Positions 27,734-37,101 of a DNA stretch of 64,000 bases are shown here, piece after piece. Under the pieces are notes generated by a model, which was not told the origin of the DNA, did not search any database, and saw nothing but the letters and a program-made list of their open reading frames with translations. Both the position numbers and the translations under genes were made by a program. The first letter of the stretch is position 1; each line of letters starts with the position of its first letter. The stretch comes from Streptomyces sp. NBC_01476. Lineage in GTDB: Bacteria > Actinomycetota > Actinomycetes > Streptomycetales > Streptomycetaceae. The stretch lies in assembly GCF_036227265.1 (NCBI RefSeq), contig NZ_CP109446.1, forward strand, positions 4,780,001 through 4,844,000. The letters are read 5' to 3'.

Positions 27734-29518
27734 TCAGAGCCGCTCGGGGGTGCGGATGCCCAGGAGCCCGAGGCCCTTGTGGAGGGTGCGGGCGGTGAGC
27801 TCGCAGAGGAAGAGGCGGTTCTCGACCTCGGCCGGGCCGCCCTCCGCGGTGAGCACCGGGCACTGCTCGTAGAAGGTGGTGAAGAGCGACGCGAGCTGGA
27901 AGAGGTACGAGGCCAGGCGGTGCGGCTCGTAGACGGTGGCGATCTCGGCGAGGGTGTCGCCGAAGGCGTCCAGGTGCAGTGCCAGCGCGCGTTCGGCCGG
28001 GGCCAGCGGCAGCTCCGGGTGCGCCTTGGCGGTCTGGCCGGCCGCGGCCTTCCGGAAGATGGAGCGGGTCCTGGCGTAGGCGTACTGGATGTAGACGCTG
28101 GTGTCGCCGTTGAGCGAGACCATCCGGTCCAGGTCGAAGACGTAGTCCCGGCCCAGCGAGGTGGACAGGTCCGCGTACTTGACCGCGCCGATGCCGACCT
28201 GCACGCCGTTGGCGGTGATCTCCTCCTCGGTGAGGCCGATCTTCTCGCCCTTCTCCCGCACCACCGCGGTGGCCCGCTCGACCGCCTCGTCCAGCAGGTC
28301 CTCCAGCCGTACTCTCTCGCCGGCCCGGGTCTTGAACGGCTTGCCGTCCTTGCCCAGCAGGGTGCCGAACGGCAGGTGCTTGACGGTGGTGTCGTCGGTG
28401 AGCCAGCCGGCCCGCCGGGCGGTCTCGAAGACCATCCGGAAGTGCAGCGACTGCCGCACGTCGACCACGTAGAGCAGCGTGGTCGCGTGCAGGTTGGCGG
28501 TACGGTCGCGGACCGCGGACAGGTCGGTGGCCGGGTAGCCGAAGCCGCCGTCCGCCTTCTGCACGATCAGCGGGACCGGCTCGCCGTCCTTGCCCTTGAT
28601 GTCGTCGAAGAAGACGCACAGCGCGCCGTTGGAGCGGACCGCGACGCCGGACTCCTCCAGCAGCCGGCAGGTCTCCACCAGCATGTCGTTGTAGGCCGAC
28701 TCACCGACGATGTCCTCGTCCACGATCTGGATGTCGAGCTTGTCGTAGACCGAGTAGAAGTAGATCTTCGACTCGTCCACGATCTGCTGCCAGAGCGCGA
28801 TCGTCTCCTTGTCGCCGGCCTGCAGGTCGACCACCCGGCGCCGGGCCCGGTCCTTGAACTCCTCGTCGGAGTCGAAGACCTTCCGGGACGCCTTGTAGAG
28901 CCGGTCGAGCCGCGACATGGACTCCTCGCCGTCCAGCTTCTCGCCGTCCGCCTCGTCGCCCCCGTGGTCCAGCTCGTGCGGGTGCTCGATCAGGTACTGC
29001 ACGAGCATGCCGAACTGGGTGCCCCAGTCGCCGATGTGGTGGCGCGGGATCACCCGCTCGCCGGCGAACCGCAGGATCTTGGTGATGGCGTCGCCGATCA
29101 CCGAGGAGCGCAGGTGGCCGACGTGCATCTCCTTGGCCACGTTCGGCTGGGCGTAGTCGATCACCGTGATGCCCGGATCGGGCTTCAGGGGCACGCCGAG
29201 CCGGTCGTCGTCGAGCCGCCGGGCGAGGTTGGCGGTGATGGCCGCGTCCGCGACGGTGATGTTGAGGAAACCGGGGCCCGAGACCTCGACCCCGGCGATC
29301 AGGTCGTCGGGGGGCAGCTGGGCGAGCACGGTGGCCGCGAGCGCCTGCGGGTTGGTCTTCGCCCGCTTGGCCAGGCCCAGCACCCCGTTGGCCTGGAAGT
29401 CGGCCCGGTCGCTACGTCGCAGCAGCGGGTCGGCACCCTCGGCCGACGGCACGGCGGCCGTCAGGGCGGTGGAGACGCGCTGCTGGAGCGAGGCGGAAAG
29501 GGAGGGGACCGAGGCCAT
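27734..29518 (-). CDS. argS: Arginyl-tRNA synthetase
   Basis: A 594-aa class I synthetase that charges tRNA(Arg). An N-terminal Add-1 tRNA D-loop domain (about 1–110) precedes the catalytic domain with the HIGH-type motif HVGH in [15 protein letters not shown], and a C-terminal DALR anticodon-binding domain (about 470–594) begins near [15 protein letters not shown]. As in many ArgRS there is no clear KMSKS. It is divergent from lysS with about 150 bases between starts. Confidence 0.96.
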   Translation of the reverse strand: MASVPSLSASLQQRVSTALTAAVPSAEGADPLLRRSDRADFQANGVLGLAKRAKTNPQALAATVLAQLPPDDLIAGVEVSGPGFLNITVADAAITANLARRLDDDRLGVPLKPDPGITVIDYAQPNVAKEMHVGHLRSSVIGDAITKILRFAGERVIPRHHIGDWGTQFGMLVQYLIEHPHELDHGGDEADGEKLDGEESMSRLDRLYKASRKVFDSDEEFKDRARRRVVDLQAGDKETIALWQQIVDESKIYFYSVYDKLDIQIVDEDIVGESAYNDMLVETCRLLEESGVAVRSNGALCVFFDDIKGKDGEPVPLIVQKADGGFGYPATDLSAVRDRTANLHATTLLYVVDVRQSLHFRMVFETARRAGWLTDDTTVKHLPFGTLLGKDGKPFKTRAGERVRLEDLLDEAVERATAVVREKGEKIGLTEEEITANGVQVGIGAVKYADLSTSLGRDYVFDLDRMVSLNGDTSVYIQYAYARTRSIFRKAAAGQTAKAHPELPLAPAERALALHLDAFGDTLAEIATVYEPHRLASYLFQLASLFTTFYEQCPVLTAEGGPAEVENRLFLCELTARTLHKGLGLLGIRTPERL

Positions 29519-29668
29519 GGGATGCCGTTTCTCGCTGGGAGGGGATGACTGTGGTCAATTGTTCCACGGGGGCGCCACCGCTTTTCCTTCTGGGACAATG
29601 GGCGGGCCGGGATCTTCCGGCCCCCGACCGGAGCAGCACCTCCAGGAACCCCCAGGAAGAAGAGGACC

Positions 29669-31399
29669 GTGGCGCAGAACACCGAGGCCGACTGGGTCTC
29701 CCGTTTCGCGGACGACGTGATCGCCGAGTCGGAGCGCCGCGCCCCGGGAAAACCTGTCGTCGTCGCCTCCGGGCTGAGCCCGTCCGGGCCGATCCACCTG
29801 GGCAATCTGCGGGAGGTGATGACCCCGCACCTGGTCGCGGACGAGATCCGGCGGCGCGGCCACGCGGTGCGGCACCTGATCTCGTGGGACGACTACGACC
29901 GCTACCGCAAGGTGCCGGCCGGCGTCCCCGGCGTGGACGACTCGTGGGCCGAGCACATCGGCAAGCCGCTGACCTCGGTGCCGGCGCCGGCCGGTTCGGC
30001 GTACCCGAGCTGGGCCGAGCACTTCAAGGCACAGATGACCGAGGCGCTGGCCGAGCTGGGCGTGGAGTACGACGGGATCAGCCAGACCGCGCAGTACACC
30101 GCGGGTGCGTACCGTGAGCAGATCCTGCACGCGATGCGGCACCGGGCGGACATCGACGCGATCCTGGCCCAGTACCGGACGAAGAAGGCGCCGGGCAAGC
30201 AGTCGCAGAAGCCGGTGGACGCGGCCGAGCTGGAGGCCGAGGAGGGCTCCGGCGCGGCGGCGGAGGACGACGGCAGCGGCGGGGGCGCGGGCTACTTCCC
30301 GTACAAGCCCTACTGCGCTGCGTGCGGCAAGGACCTGACCACCGTCACGGCGTACGACGACGAGACCACCGAGCTGACGTACACCTGCGCCTGCGGGCAC
30401 GGGGAGACGGTCCGGCTCAGCGAGTTCAACCGCGGCAAGCTGGTCTGGAAGGTCGACTGGCCGATGCGCTGGGCGTACGAAGGGGTGGTCTTCGAGCCGT
30501 CCGGCGTCGACCACTCCTCGCCGGGGTCCTCCTTCCAGGTCGGCGGGCAGATCGTGGGGCCGATCTTCGGCGGGAAGCAGCCGATCGGGCCGATGTACGC
30601 CTTCGTCGGCATCTCCGGGATGGCGAAGATGTCGTCCTCCAAGGGCGGCGTGCCGACCCCCGGGGACGCGCTGAAGATCATGGAGCCGCAGCTGCTGCGC
30701 TGGCTCTACGCCCGCCGCCGCCCGAACCAGTCCTTCAAGATCGCCTTCGACCAGGAGATCCAGCGGCTCTACGACGAGTGGGACGCGCTGGTCCGCAAGG
30801 TCGAGGACGGCTCGGCGCTGCCCGGCGACCTCGCCGCGTACACCAGGGCGGCCGGCACCGCGGCCGGTGAGCTGCCGCGTACCCCGCGCCCGCTGCCGTA
30901 CCGCACGCTCGCGTCGGTCGCCGACATCACGGCCGGCGCCGAGGCGCAGACGCTGCGGATCCTCTCCGAACTGGACCCGGAGCACCCGCTGGCGTCGCTG
31001 GACGAGGTACGGCCGCGGCTGGACCGGGCGGTCAACTGGATCACCACCCAGGTGCCGGCCGAACAGCGCACGGTGGTGCGGGCGCTGCCGGACGCGGAGC
31101 GGCTCGCGTCGCTGGAGGAGGACGACCGGGGCGCGCTGAAACTGCTGCTGGACGGGCTGGACGCGCACTGGTCGCTGGACGGTCTGACCACGCACGTCTA
31201 CGCGGTGCCCAAGGTGCAGGCCGGCCTGGCGCCTGACGCCAAGCCGACGCCCGAACTCAAGGTGGCGCAGCGGAAGTTCTTCGCGCTGCTCTACGAGCTG
31301 CTGGTGGGCCGGGACACCGGCCCGCGGCTGCCCACCCTGCTGCTCGCGGTGGGCCAGGACCGGGTCCGTGAACTGCTCGGCGGCGGCCCGGCGGCGTAA
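29669..31399 (+). CDS. lysS: Class I lysyl-tRNA synthetase
   Basis: A 576-aa synthetase of the archaeal-type class I LysRS rather than the usual class II enzyme. The HIGH motif is HLGN in GLSPSGPIHLGNLRE, and MSSSKG in MAKMSSSKGG is the KMSKS loop. A four-cysteine zinc site (CAAC…CACG, about 216–245) precedes the second half of the catalytic core, and the C-terminal region is an alpha-helical anticodon cage. The GTG start follows AGGAAGAAGAGGA. Several actinobacteria keep this form. An internal acidic, Gly-rich loop (about 190–208) is an insertion. Confidence 0.93.
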   Translation: MAQNTEADWVSRFADDVIAESERRAPGKPVVVASGLSPSGPIHLGNLREVMTPHLVADEIRRRGHAVRHLISWDDYDRYRKVPAGVPGVDDSWAEHIGKPLTSVPAPAGSAYPSWAEHFKAQMTEALAELGVEYDGISQTAQYTAGAYREQILHAMRHRADIDAILAQYRTKKAPGKQSQKPVDAAELEAEEGSGAAAEDDGSGGGAGYFPYKPYCAACGKDLTTVTAYDDETTELTYTCACGHGETVRLSEFNRGKLVWKVDWPMRWAYEGVVFEPSGVDHSSPGSSFQVGGQIVGPIFGGKQPIGPMYAFVGISGMAKMSSSKGGVPTPGDALKIMEPQLLRWLYARRRPNQSFKIAFDQEIQRLYDEWDALVRKVEDGSALPGDLAAYTRAAGTAAGELPRTPRPLPYRTLASVADITAGAEAQTLRILSELDPEHPLASLDEVRPRLDRAVNWITTQVPAEQRTVVRALPDAERLASLEEDDRGALKLLLDGLDAHWSLDGLTTHVYAVPKVQAGLAPDAKPTPELKVAQRKFFALLYELLVGRDTGPRLPTLLLAVGQDRVRELLGGGPAA

Positions 31400-31406
31400 C
31401 CCCTGT

Positions 31407-31442
31407 CGGGCGGCCCGCAGTTGTACGGCTCCGGGCCGCCCG
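31407..31442. terminator. Bidirectional terminator, lysS and hydrolase
   Basis: Perfect 11-bp arms CGGGCGGCCCG / CGGGCCGCCCG with a 14-base loop lie between the convergent stops of lysS and the alpha/beta hydrolase. Confidence 0.85.
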
Positions 31443-31458
31443 TTCGCCGCGCCGCCGC

Positions 31459-32451
31459 TTACGTGTCCGCGGCGTCGGTGTCGGCGTCGGTGTCGGCGTC
31501 GGTGCCGGTGTCGGTGCCGGTGTCGGTGGTTTCGGTGGTGGTCTCCGCGGGGCCCAGCAAGTGCCGCCGCAGGAAGTCGAGTTCGGCCGCGACCGCCGCC
31601 TCGTGCGCCTCCTTGAAGGGCGCGTAGTGGCCGCCGGGCAGCCGGACCAGCTCGCCGCGCGGTGCCCGCCGCTGTGCGGCGACCGACGGCGGTGCGAGCG
31701 CCGCGGTGTCCTGGTCGCAGACCACGACGAGCAGCGGGAACCGCACCCGGACCGCGTCGCGGCCCGGCCGGTAGAAGCCGAGCGGCAGCGCCGACCGGGC
31801 GGCCACCGCCTGCTGCCAGTCGGCGTACCGGCCGTCGGGGTCGAGCACCCGGCCGCCGCCGATGGCGTCCGGCGTGGTGAGCAGCGCGACCTCGCCCGGT
31901 TCCCCGTCGAGCGCCACCAGCCGCGGCGGGCGGCCGGCGAGGCCCCCGAGGGCGTCCAGGACGCCGCGGCCGGTCAGGCGCAGCGCGGCGAGCGGCTTCT
32001 GGTGGCGCATCATGTTGAGCGCGGCGGCCCGCCCGTCGGCGTTCGGGGTCTGCGCGATGGCCGCGGCCAGCTGCGGGTTGCGCGCCGCGACCCGGAAGAC
32101 GTGGCCGCCGGAGGCCGAGAAGCCCCAGATGGCGAGCTTGTCGGGGTCGACGCCCGGCAGTCGTGCGGCGAAGTCGATCGCGGCCTGCCAGTCGGCGAGC
32201 TGCTCCTTGATCCGGACGATCTGCCGTGGCCGGCCACCGCTCTCCCCGAGATGGCGGTAGTCGAAGGCGAGGACGGCGAACCCGGCCTCGTTGAACGGCC
32301 GGGCGAAGCGGTCGGTGCCCGGTTCCTTGGTGACCGCGAAGCCGCCGGCCATGATCACGCACCCGCCGTTGGTCCCCGGGTAGTACCAGGCGGCGCATGC
32401 GGTGCCGCCGCTCGTGAAGCGGACTTTCTCCCGTTCCGTGGATCCGTGCAC
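31459..32451 (-). CDS. Alpha/beta hydrolase with a Thr-Asp repeat tail
   Basis: A 330-aa alpha/beta hydrolase. The nucleophile elbow is GFSASGG (Ser in WGFSASGGHVF), an acid lies in VVVCDQDTAAL and His in GGHYAPFKEA; the N-terminal strand has CVIMAGGFAV. This resembles acetyl xylan esterase / dienelactone-type hydrolases. The last 25 residues are a low-complexity tail of alternating Thr and Asp encoded by a GGTGTC-type microsatellite. The GTG start has GGGAGG 5 bases upstream. It is divergent from a TetR gene across a 28-bp palindrome. Confidence 0.83.
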   Translation of the reverse strand: MHGSTEREKVRFTSGGTACAAWYYPGTNGGCVIMAGGFAVTKEPGTDRFARPFNEAGFAVLAFDYRHLGESGGRPRQIVRIKEQLADWQAAIDFAARLPGVDPDKLAIWGFSASGGHVFRVAARNPQLAAAIAQTPNADGRAAALNMMRHQKPLAALRLTGRGVLDALGGLAGRPPRLVALDGEPGEVALLTTPDAIGGGRVLDPDGRYADWQQAVAARSALPLGFYRPGRDAVRVRFPLLVVVCDQDTAALAPPSVAAQRRAPRGELVRLPGGHYAPFKEAHEAAVAAELDFLRRHLLGPAETTTETTDTGTDTGTDADTDADTDAADT

Positions 32452-32485
32452 ATCGACCTCCCCGTTGGGTCACACTTCATCCTGT

Positions 32486-32513
32486 GTGAAGTGAACCACG
32501 TGGATCACTTCAC
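32486..32513. promoter_or_regulatory. 28-bp TetR operator
   Basis: A near-perfect palindrome in which GTGAAGTGA and TCACTTCAC flank the core CCACGTGG, with one unpaired A–A position per half. A further CACACTTCA half-site lies at 32471. It is centred about 50 bases upstream of the hydrolase start and 75 bases upstream of the divergent TetR gene, so it probably controls both. Confidence 0.85.
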
Positions 32514-32573
32514 CGCCCTGGATCTCCGCGGAATACCTTCGGACGGGGCGGCGGCACGGAGAGGACACTGACG

Positions 32574-33344
32574 ATGGATGCCGGCGACGGTGACGGCGAC
32601 GGTGACGGGGCGGACCCCCGCGAGGAGCACGGCCCGCCCGGACGGGCGGCCTACCGGCGTTCGACCGGATCCACCCGCGGTGAGGCGCGGCGCCAGGAAC
32701 TGCTGGCGCGGGTCACCGACGACCTCGCGGCCAACGGTCTGGTGGACTTCTCGCTCCGGCGCGCCGCCCGGTCGGCAGGCACCACCCACAAGGTGCTGCT
32801 CTACCACTTCGACGGCGTGGACGACCTGCTCCGGCAGGCGATCCTGCGGCTGCGCGAGCGGCGCGTCGGCAATGTGCTGGCCGGCGCGGTCGAGGGGCCG
32901 GGACCGCGCACGCTGGCCGCCCGGGTACGGGCCATATGGCCGGTCCTCACCGGTGCCGAGTCCGGGCTGCGGGTGCTCGACCAGGCCATCGGGCTGACGA
33001 TGTACGACCCCGACCGCTACGCCGCACTCGGCCGGGAGGCGTCCCGGCAGTATCTGCCGCTGCTGCTCTCCATCTGCCCGCCCGACTGGCCCGAGCGGCG
33101 CAAGCTGGAGGTCGCCGAGCTGATCCTGGCGGCCATGCGCGGCTTCCTCATCGACTGGCTCACCACCGGGAGCACGGACGGCGCCGAGGCCGGCCTGGAG
33201 GCGCTGGTCCGCGCCCTGGAGCGGGAGGAGCGGGAGGGCTGGGACGAAGCCGAGGAGCGTGAGGAACGCGAGGGGGCAGCCGGCGCGCAGGCCCCCGGAC
33301 GGCGTGCGGGCGGGCCGGAGTCCGAGGACCCCGGCCCGCCCTGA
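32574..33344 (+). CDS. TetR-family regulator
   Basis: A 256-aa regulator with an N-terminal helix-turn-helix domain (about 35–85, DFSLRRAARSAGTTHKVLLYHFDGVDDLL) and a helical ligand domain. Its last 45 residues are a charged, disordered tail rich in Glu and Arg (EREEREGWDEAEEREERE). It lies opposite the alpha/beta hydrolase across the 28-bp palindrome and probably represses both. The ATG start has GGAGAGGA upstream. It converges on the GH3 gene with a 39-base gap. Confidence 0.87.
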   Translation: MDAGDGDGDGDGADPREEHGPPGRAAYRRSTGSTRGEARRQELLARVTDDLAANGLVDFSLRRAARSAGTTHKVLLYHFDGVDDLLRQAILRLRERRVGNVLAGAVEGPGPRTLAARVRAIWPVLTGAESGLRVLDQAIGLTMYDPDRYAALGREASRQYLPLLLSICPPDWPERRKLEVAELILAAMRGFLIDWLTTGSTDGAEAGLEALVRALEREEREGWDEAEEREEREGAAGAQAPGRRAGGPESEDPGPP

Positions 33345-33383
33345 CCGTTCGACGTGCCGTGCGTTACCGCCCGCTGTGGGGCG

Positions 33384-36300
33384 TCACCAGCTCGTCAGCC
33401 CCGATCCGTACTGGTACAGCGGATTGCCGTACGTCGGCGGTACGGTCTGGCCCGCGTCGATCTTGGCGCGGATGTCCGCCCGTTCCGCGGCCGTCGCGCC
33501 GAGGTCGTACGGCAGGTCCCACGCCTCGTTCGCGTCGGCCTGGACATCGCCGCCGCCCGGCTTGAGCACCTGGTCCAGGCTGCGGGGGAGCTGCCAGGGG
33601 AGCTTGCCGCGCGGGGTGTAGTCCCCGAAGAGCAGGCTCGCCGTGGCCGGGCCGACCTCCTCGCCACCGCGGTAGGTGACGACGACGGCGTCCGCGAGAT
33701 TCTGCCAGTCACTGATGACGATGGGTCGTGGCAGCGTGAGGACGACGACCACCGGAATGCCCTGGTTCTTGTAGTTCTGGATCAGGGCGACCTGGTCGGC
33801 CGGCAGATACGGCTGGGTGTCCGGCCAGGCGGTGGCGTGCGTGTACGAGGGCTCACCGACGTAGACCACCGCCAGTTTCGGCGTGGGTCCTGTGCCCTGG
33901 TAGACGTTCACCCCCGCCTGGGTTGCTCTCGCCTTCAGCGCGTCGAGCTGGTCGAGCGAGCCGTAGTCCGCGTGGAAGTAGCTCGACCAGATGCAGCAGG
34001 CCGCGCTGTCGGTGGCCCGGTCGCCGGCCACCACGATGTTGTCGCCGGCGTTGAGCTTGACCGGCAGCACCCCGTCGTTCTTCAGCAGCGTGTTGGACTC
34101 GCGGGACGCCTGGTTGGCGAGCTGCGTGTAGCTGGGCTGGTGGAAACGGTAGGGGCCGTTCACCGGGTCGCCGTAGGGGTGGTCGAAGATGCCCAGCTCG
34201 AACTTGAGCTTGAGGATCCGGGTCACCGCGTCGTTGATCCGGGCCAGCGGGACCGAGTTCTCGAAGCTCGCCATGGTGAAGTCGGGCGCGCCCGGGTCGG
34301 CGCCGCCCATCACGTCAGAGCCCGCGTTGGCCGCGTTGATCCAGGCCCCCGACGGCAGCCAGTCGGTGGTGATCAGACCGGTGTAACCGAGGTTCTGCCG
34401 CAGGTAGGTGAGGATCTTGGCGCTGTCACCGGCGCCGGGACCGCCCGGGTCGAGATACGAACTGCCCGCGTAGCCCGGCATGATGTTGACCGCGCCGGCC
34501 TCCATCGCCGCCTTGAACGGGATCATGTGGTACTTGATCGTGACCCCGTCGTAGACGATGCCCGCCTCGCCGCCGGCGCCCTCGCCCGGCCAGTGCTTGA
34601 CGGTGGCCAGCACCGAACCGGGGTTCAGCTCCGGTCCGCCCTGCAAGCCCGAGACCAGCGCCCGCAGTTGGGCCGCGGCCACATCCGCGTTCTCGCCGTT
34701 GCCCTCCTGGATGCGGGGGTAGAGCACCTTGGTGCCGACCTCGGCCAGCGGGGAGAGGGTGCCGCGGGCGCCGACTTCCAGCTCCTCCTTGCGCTGCATG
34801 TCGCCGAGCTTGTAGTCGAGCGGATAGTCCTTCCCCGCCGCCAGCGTGCTCTGCAGCGGGTACGTGGTCTGGTAGCCGGCCGTGGTGTCACCGGCGGAGA
34901 CCGGCGGGATGCCCAGCCGGGTGGCCGCGGTGGAGAGCAGCACGTTGTTCAGGTCGGCCGGCTGGGCGGGCCCGAAGTGCCAGCCGGACATCGGGTACTG
35001 CTGGACGTTGTAGAACATCTGGTACGCCTTCTCCTCCAGCGTCATCCGCCCGAGGAGATCGTTCACCCGCGTGTCGACCGACAGCCGCCAGTCCTCGTAC
35101 GGCTCGATCGTGCCGTCCTTGTTCAGGTCCCGGGCGCCGTTGATCACGTTGACGCCGTCGGCCACCTGCTCGATGTCGGGCAGATAGACGCTGAACGTGC
35201 GGATGTTGGAGGTGGTCTTGGTTCCCGAGCCGTTCACCGCGACCACGTACCACTTGTACGTCCACCGGTCGGTGATGTCCCAGCTCGGTGTGTAGCTGGT
35301 GCCGGTGACCTCGGCGACCTTGGTGTAGAGGTCGAGGAGGTTGCCCGACGCGGTGAAGTCGTAGTCGGTGCGGCTGAGGTTGAGCCACACCTCGTAGTGC
35401 GCGGTGCCGCCGACGGCCGCCCAGCTGAGCGCGGGACGGCGGGTGTTGGTGACCATCGCCTTGTCGGCCGGCGCGGAGAGCTGGAACTGGTTCAGCGTCG
35501 CCGGGGCCTTGGTCGGGCCCGAGAGCATCGGCGGCGTCGCGGTGGAGGTGTCCACCGTGCCGTACACCTGGAACTCCCACAGCGAATAGCCGTAGCCGGA
35601 GGAGCGGGCGGTGCCGGTCAGCCGGACGTAGCGGCCGGTGCCGGTGACGGGCAGCTTCTCGATGCCGCCCTTGCCGGTGGTGGTGGTGTAGATCGGCGTC
35701 CACGCGGTGCCGTTGTTGGAGACGTCGATGTGGTAGCCGGTGCCGTACGCCGACTCCCAGTTGAGCACGATGCCGCTGATCGATCCGACGTTGCCGAGGT
35801 CCACCTGGAGCCACTGGTCGTCGGTGTAGAGGCTGGACCAGCGGGTGTTGGTGCGGCCGTCGAGGGCTGCGGCCGGGGCGTTGGCGCCCTCGTAGGAGGA
35901 CGCGGTGACCTGCTTGTAGGCGGAGATCACGGTGCCGGAGAAGTCACCGCCGCCGCCGGTCGGGGGCGGGCTCGTGGTGCCACCGGTGGTGCCGCCGTTC
36001 CCGCCGCTGGAGCTGCCGGTGGTGAACACCTGGAACTCCCACAGGGAGTAGCCGTATCCGTTGGCGCGGACCGTCCCGTACAGCCGGATGTAGCGGCCGG
36101 TGCCGGTGACGTTGAGGGTCTGCACGCCGCCGGGGCCGGTGGTGGTGGTGTAGATGTCGGTCCAGGTCTGCGCGTTGTCCGAGACCTGGATCTTGAACGA
36201 AGTCCCGTAGGCAGCCTCCCAGTTGAGGCCCACCTGGCAGACGGACTGCGAGCTGCCGAGGTCGACCTGCAGCCACTGCGGGTCGGACGCGGCGCTTGAC

Positions 36301-36950
36301 CAGCGGGTGCCGGTGTCGCCGTCCACGGCGGCGGACGCGGGCGTGCCGGCGTTCTCGGTGGAGGAGGCGGTGGCGGTCTTGTTCAGCGCGGCGTTGGCCG
36401 TGCCGCAGGCGCCGGGGCCGGTGCCGCCGGTGGAGCCGTACACCTGGAACTCCCAGAGGGAGTAGCCGTATCCGGTGCCGCGGGCGGTTCCGTACAACCG
36501 GACATAGCGCCCGGAACCGTTTACGGAAAGCGTCTGTGTGCCGCCCGCCCCGGTGGTGGTGGAGTAGATGTCGGTCCAGGTCTGGGCGTTGTCCGAGACC
36601 TGGATCTTGAACGACTTGCCGTAGGCCGCCTCCCAGTTGAGGGTGACGGAGCTGACGGTGTCGGTGGCCCCGAGGTCGACCTGCAGCCACTGCGGGTCGG
36701 ACGCGGCGCTGGACCAGCGGGTACCGGCGTCACCGTCCACGGCCGCGGAGGCCGGCGTGCCGGCGTTCTCGGTGGAGGAGGCGGTGGCCGTCTTGCCCTG
36801 CGAGAGCAGGGTGTCGGCGGCGTGCGCGGTGCCGGCGGTGGAGCTGATGGCGCCGCCGAGGGCGAGGGCGGCCGCGACGCCGGCCGCGATGAGCGGTCTG
36901 CGCCTTCGGGTCTTGCGGGTACTTCGCAGCAGTGCGGACAGCAGGCTCAT
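33384..36950 (-). CDS. Secreted GH3 beta-glycosidase with three F5/8-type-C modules
   Basis: A 1188-aa secreted enzyme. A twin-Arg-rich signal peptide (about 1–45, ending GTAHA) is followed by three discoidin/F5/8-type-C (CBM32-like) modules of about 135 residues, each ending GYSLWEFQV(Y/F). An FN3-like segment precedes a GH3 catalytic domain (about 640–1140) whose nucleophile is the Asp of LGYTGLITTDWLPSG; KHWPGEG is another conserved block. GH3 enzymes remove terminal beta-linked sugars. The first two modules are near-identical, a sign of recent duplication. The ATG of MSLLSA is preferred for GGAG 6 bases upstream. A LacI-type operator lies upstream, so sugar induction is likely. Confidence 0.9.
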   Translation of the reverse strand: MSLLSALLRSTRKTRRRRPLIAAGVAAALALGGAISSTAGTAHAADTLLSQGKTATASSTENAGTPASAAVDGDAGTRWSSAASDPQWLQVDLGATDTVSSVTLNWEAAYGKSFKIQVSDNAQTWTDIYSTTTGAGGTQTLSVNGSGRYVRLYGTARGTGYGYSLWEFQVYGSTGGTGPGACGTANAALNKTATASSTENAGTPASAAVDGDTGTRWSSAASDPQWLQVDLGSSQSVCQVGLNWEAAYGTSFKIQVSDNAQTWTDIYTTTTGPGGVQTLNVTGTGRYIRLYGTVRANGYGYSLWEFQVFTTGSSSGGNGGTTGGTTSPPPTGGGGDFSGTVISAYKQVTASSYEGANAPAAALDGRTNTRWSSLYTDDQWLQVDLGNVGSISGIVLNWESAYGTGYHIDVSNNGTAWTPIYTTTTGKGGIEKLPVTGTGRYVRLTGTARSSGYGYSLWEFQVYGTVDTSTATPPMLSGPTKAPATLNQFQLSAPADKAMVTNTRRPALSWAAVGGTAHYEVWLNLSRTDYDFTASGNLLDLYTKVAEVTGTSYTPSWDITDRWTYKWYVVAVNGSGTKTTSNIRTFSVYLPDIEQVADGVNVINGARDLNKDGTIEPYEDWRLSVDTRVNDLLGRMTLEEKAYQMFYNVQQYPMSGWHFGPAQPADLNNVLLSTAATRLGIPPVSAGDTTAGYQTTYPLQSTLAAGKDYPLDYKLGDMQRKEELEVGARGTLSPLAEVGTKVLYPRIQEGNGENADVAAAQLRALVSGLQGGPELNPGSVLATVKHWPGEGAGGEAGIVYDGVTIKYHMIPFKAAMEAGAVNIMPGYAGSSYLDPGGPGAGDSAKILTYLRQNLGYTGLITTDWLPSGAWINAANAGSDVMGGADPGAPDFTMASFENSVPLARINDAVTRILKLKFELGIFDHPYGDPVNGPYRFHQPSYTQLANQASRESNTLLKNDGVLPVKLNAGDNIVVAGDRATDSAACCIWSSYFHADYGSLDQLDALKARATQAGVNVYQGTGPTPKLAVVYVGEPSYTHATAWPDTQPYLPADQVALIQNYKNQGIPVVVVLTLPRPIVISDWQNLADAVVVTYRGGEEVGPATASLLFGDYTPRGKLPWQLPRSLDQVLKPGGGDVQADANEAWDLPYDLGATAAERADIRAKIDAGQTVPPTYGNPLYQYGSGLTSW

Positions 36951-36979
36951 GGGCATCTCCACGGTGGGGGGTCGACTCT

Positions 36980-36995
36980 GGGAGAGCGCTCTCCC
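36980..36995. promoter_or_regulatory. LacI-type operator upstream of the GH3 gene
   Basis: Perfect 16-bp palindrome GGGAGAGCGCTCTCCC, 30 bases upstream of the GH3 start. Its centre, GAGCGCTC, is the core of CebR/CelR-type LacI-family operators that control polysaccharide-degradation genes in streptomycetes. Downstream, at 37064–37100, GATGAGGACCCCGGGGG occurs twice in tandem. Confidence 0.85.
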
Positions 36996-37101
36996 GGGAG
37001 TCTGTGGGATGCCGTTGGGGGTGTCAATGCCTGTGCGGCAGCTATGCGTTGGGGGGCCGGGATGAGGACCCCGGGGGTCAGGGGATGAGGACCCCGGGGG
37101 G

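Noticed and set aside
29519-29668. A T-box or leader riboswitch between argS and lysS
   Set aside because: The gap is only 150 bases; no T-box motif, specifier hairpin or terminator/antiterminator pair could be identified.
33354-36299. A 981-codon open frame on the plus strand through the GH3 gene
   Set aside because: It is antisense to the GH3 gene with clear family motifs; the Val/Gly/Arg/Asp-rich translation is a reading-frame shadow.
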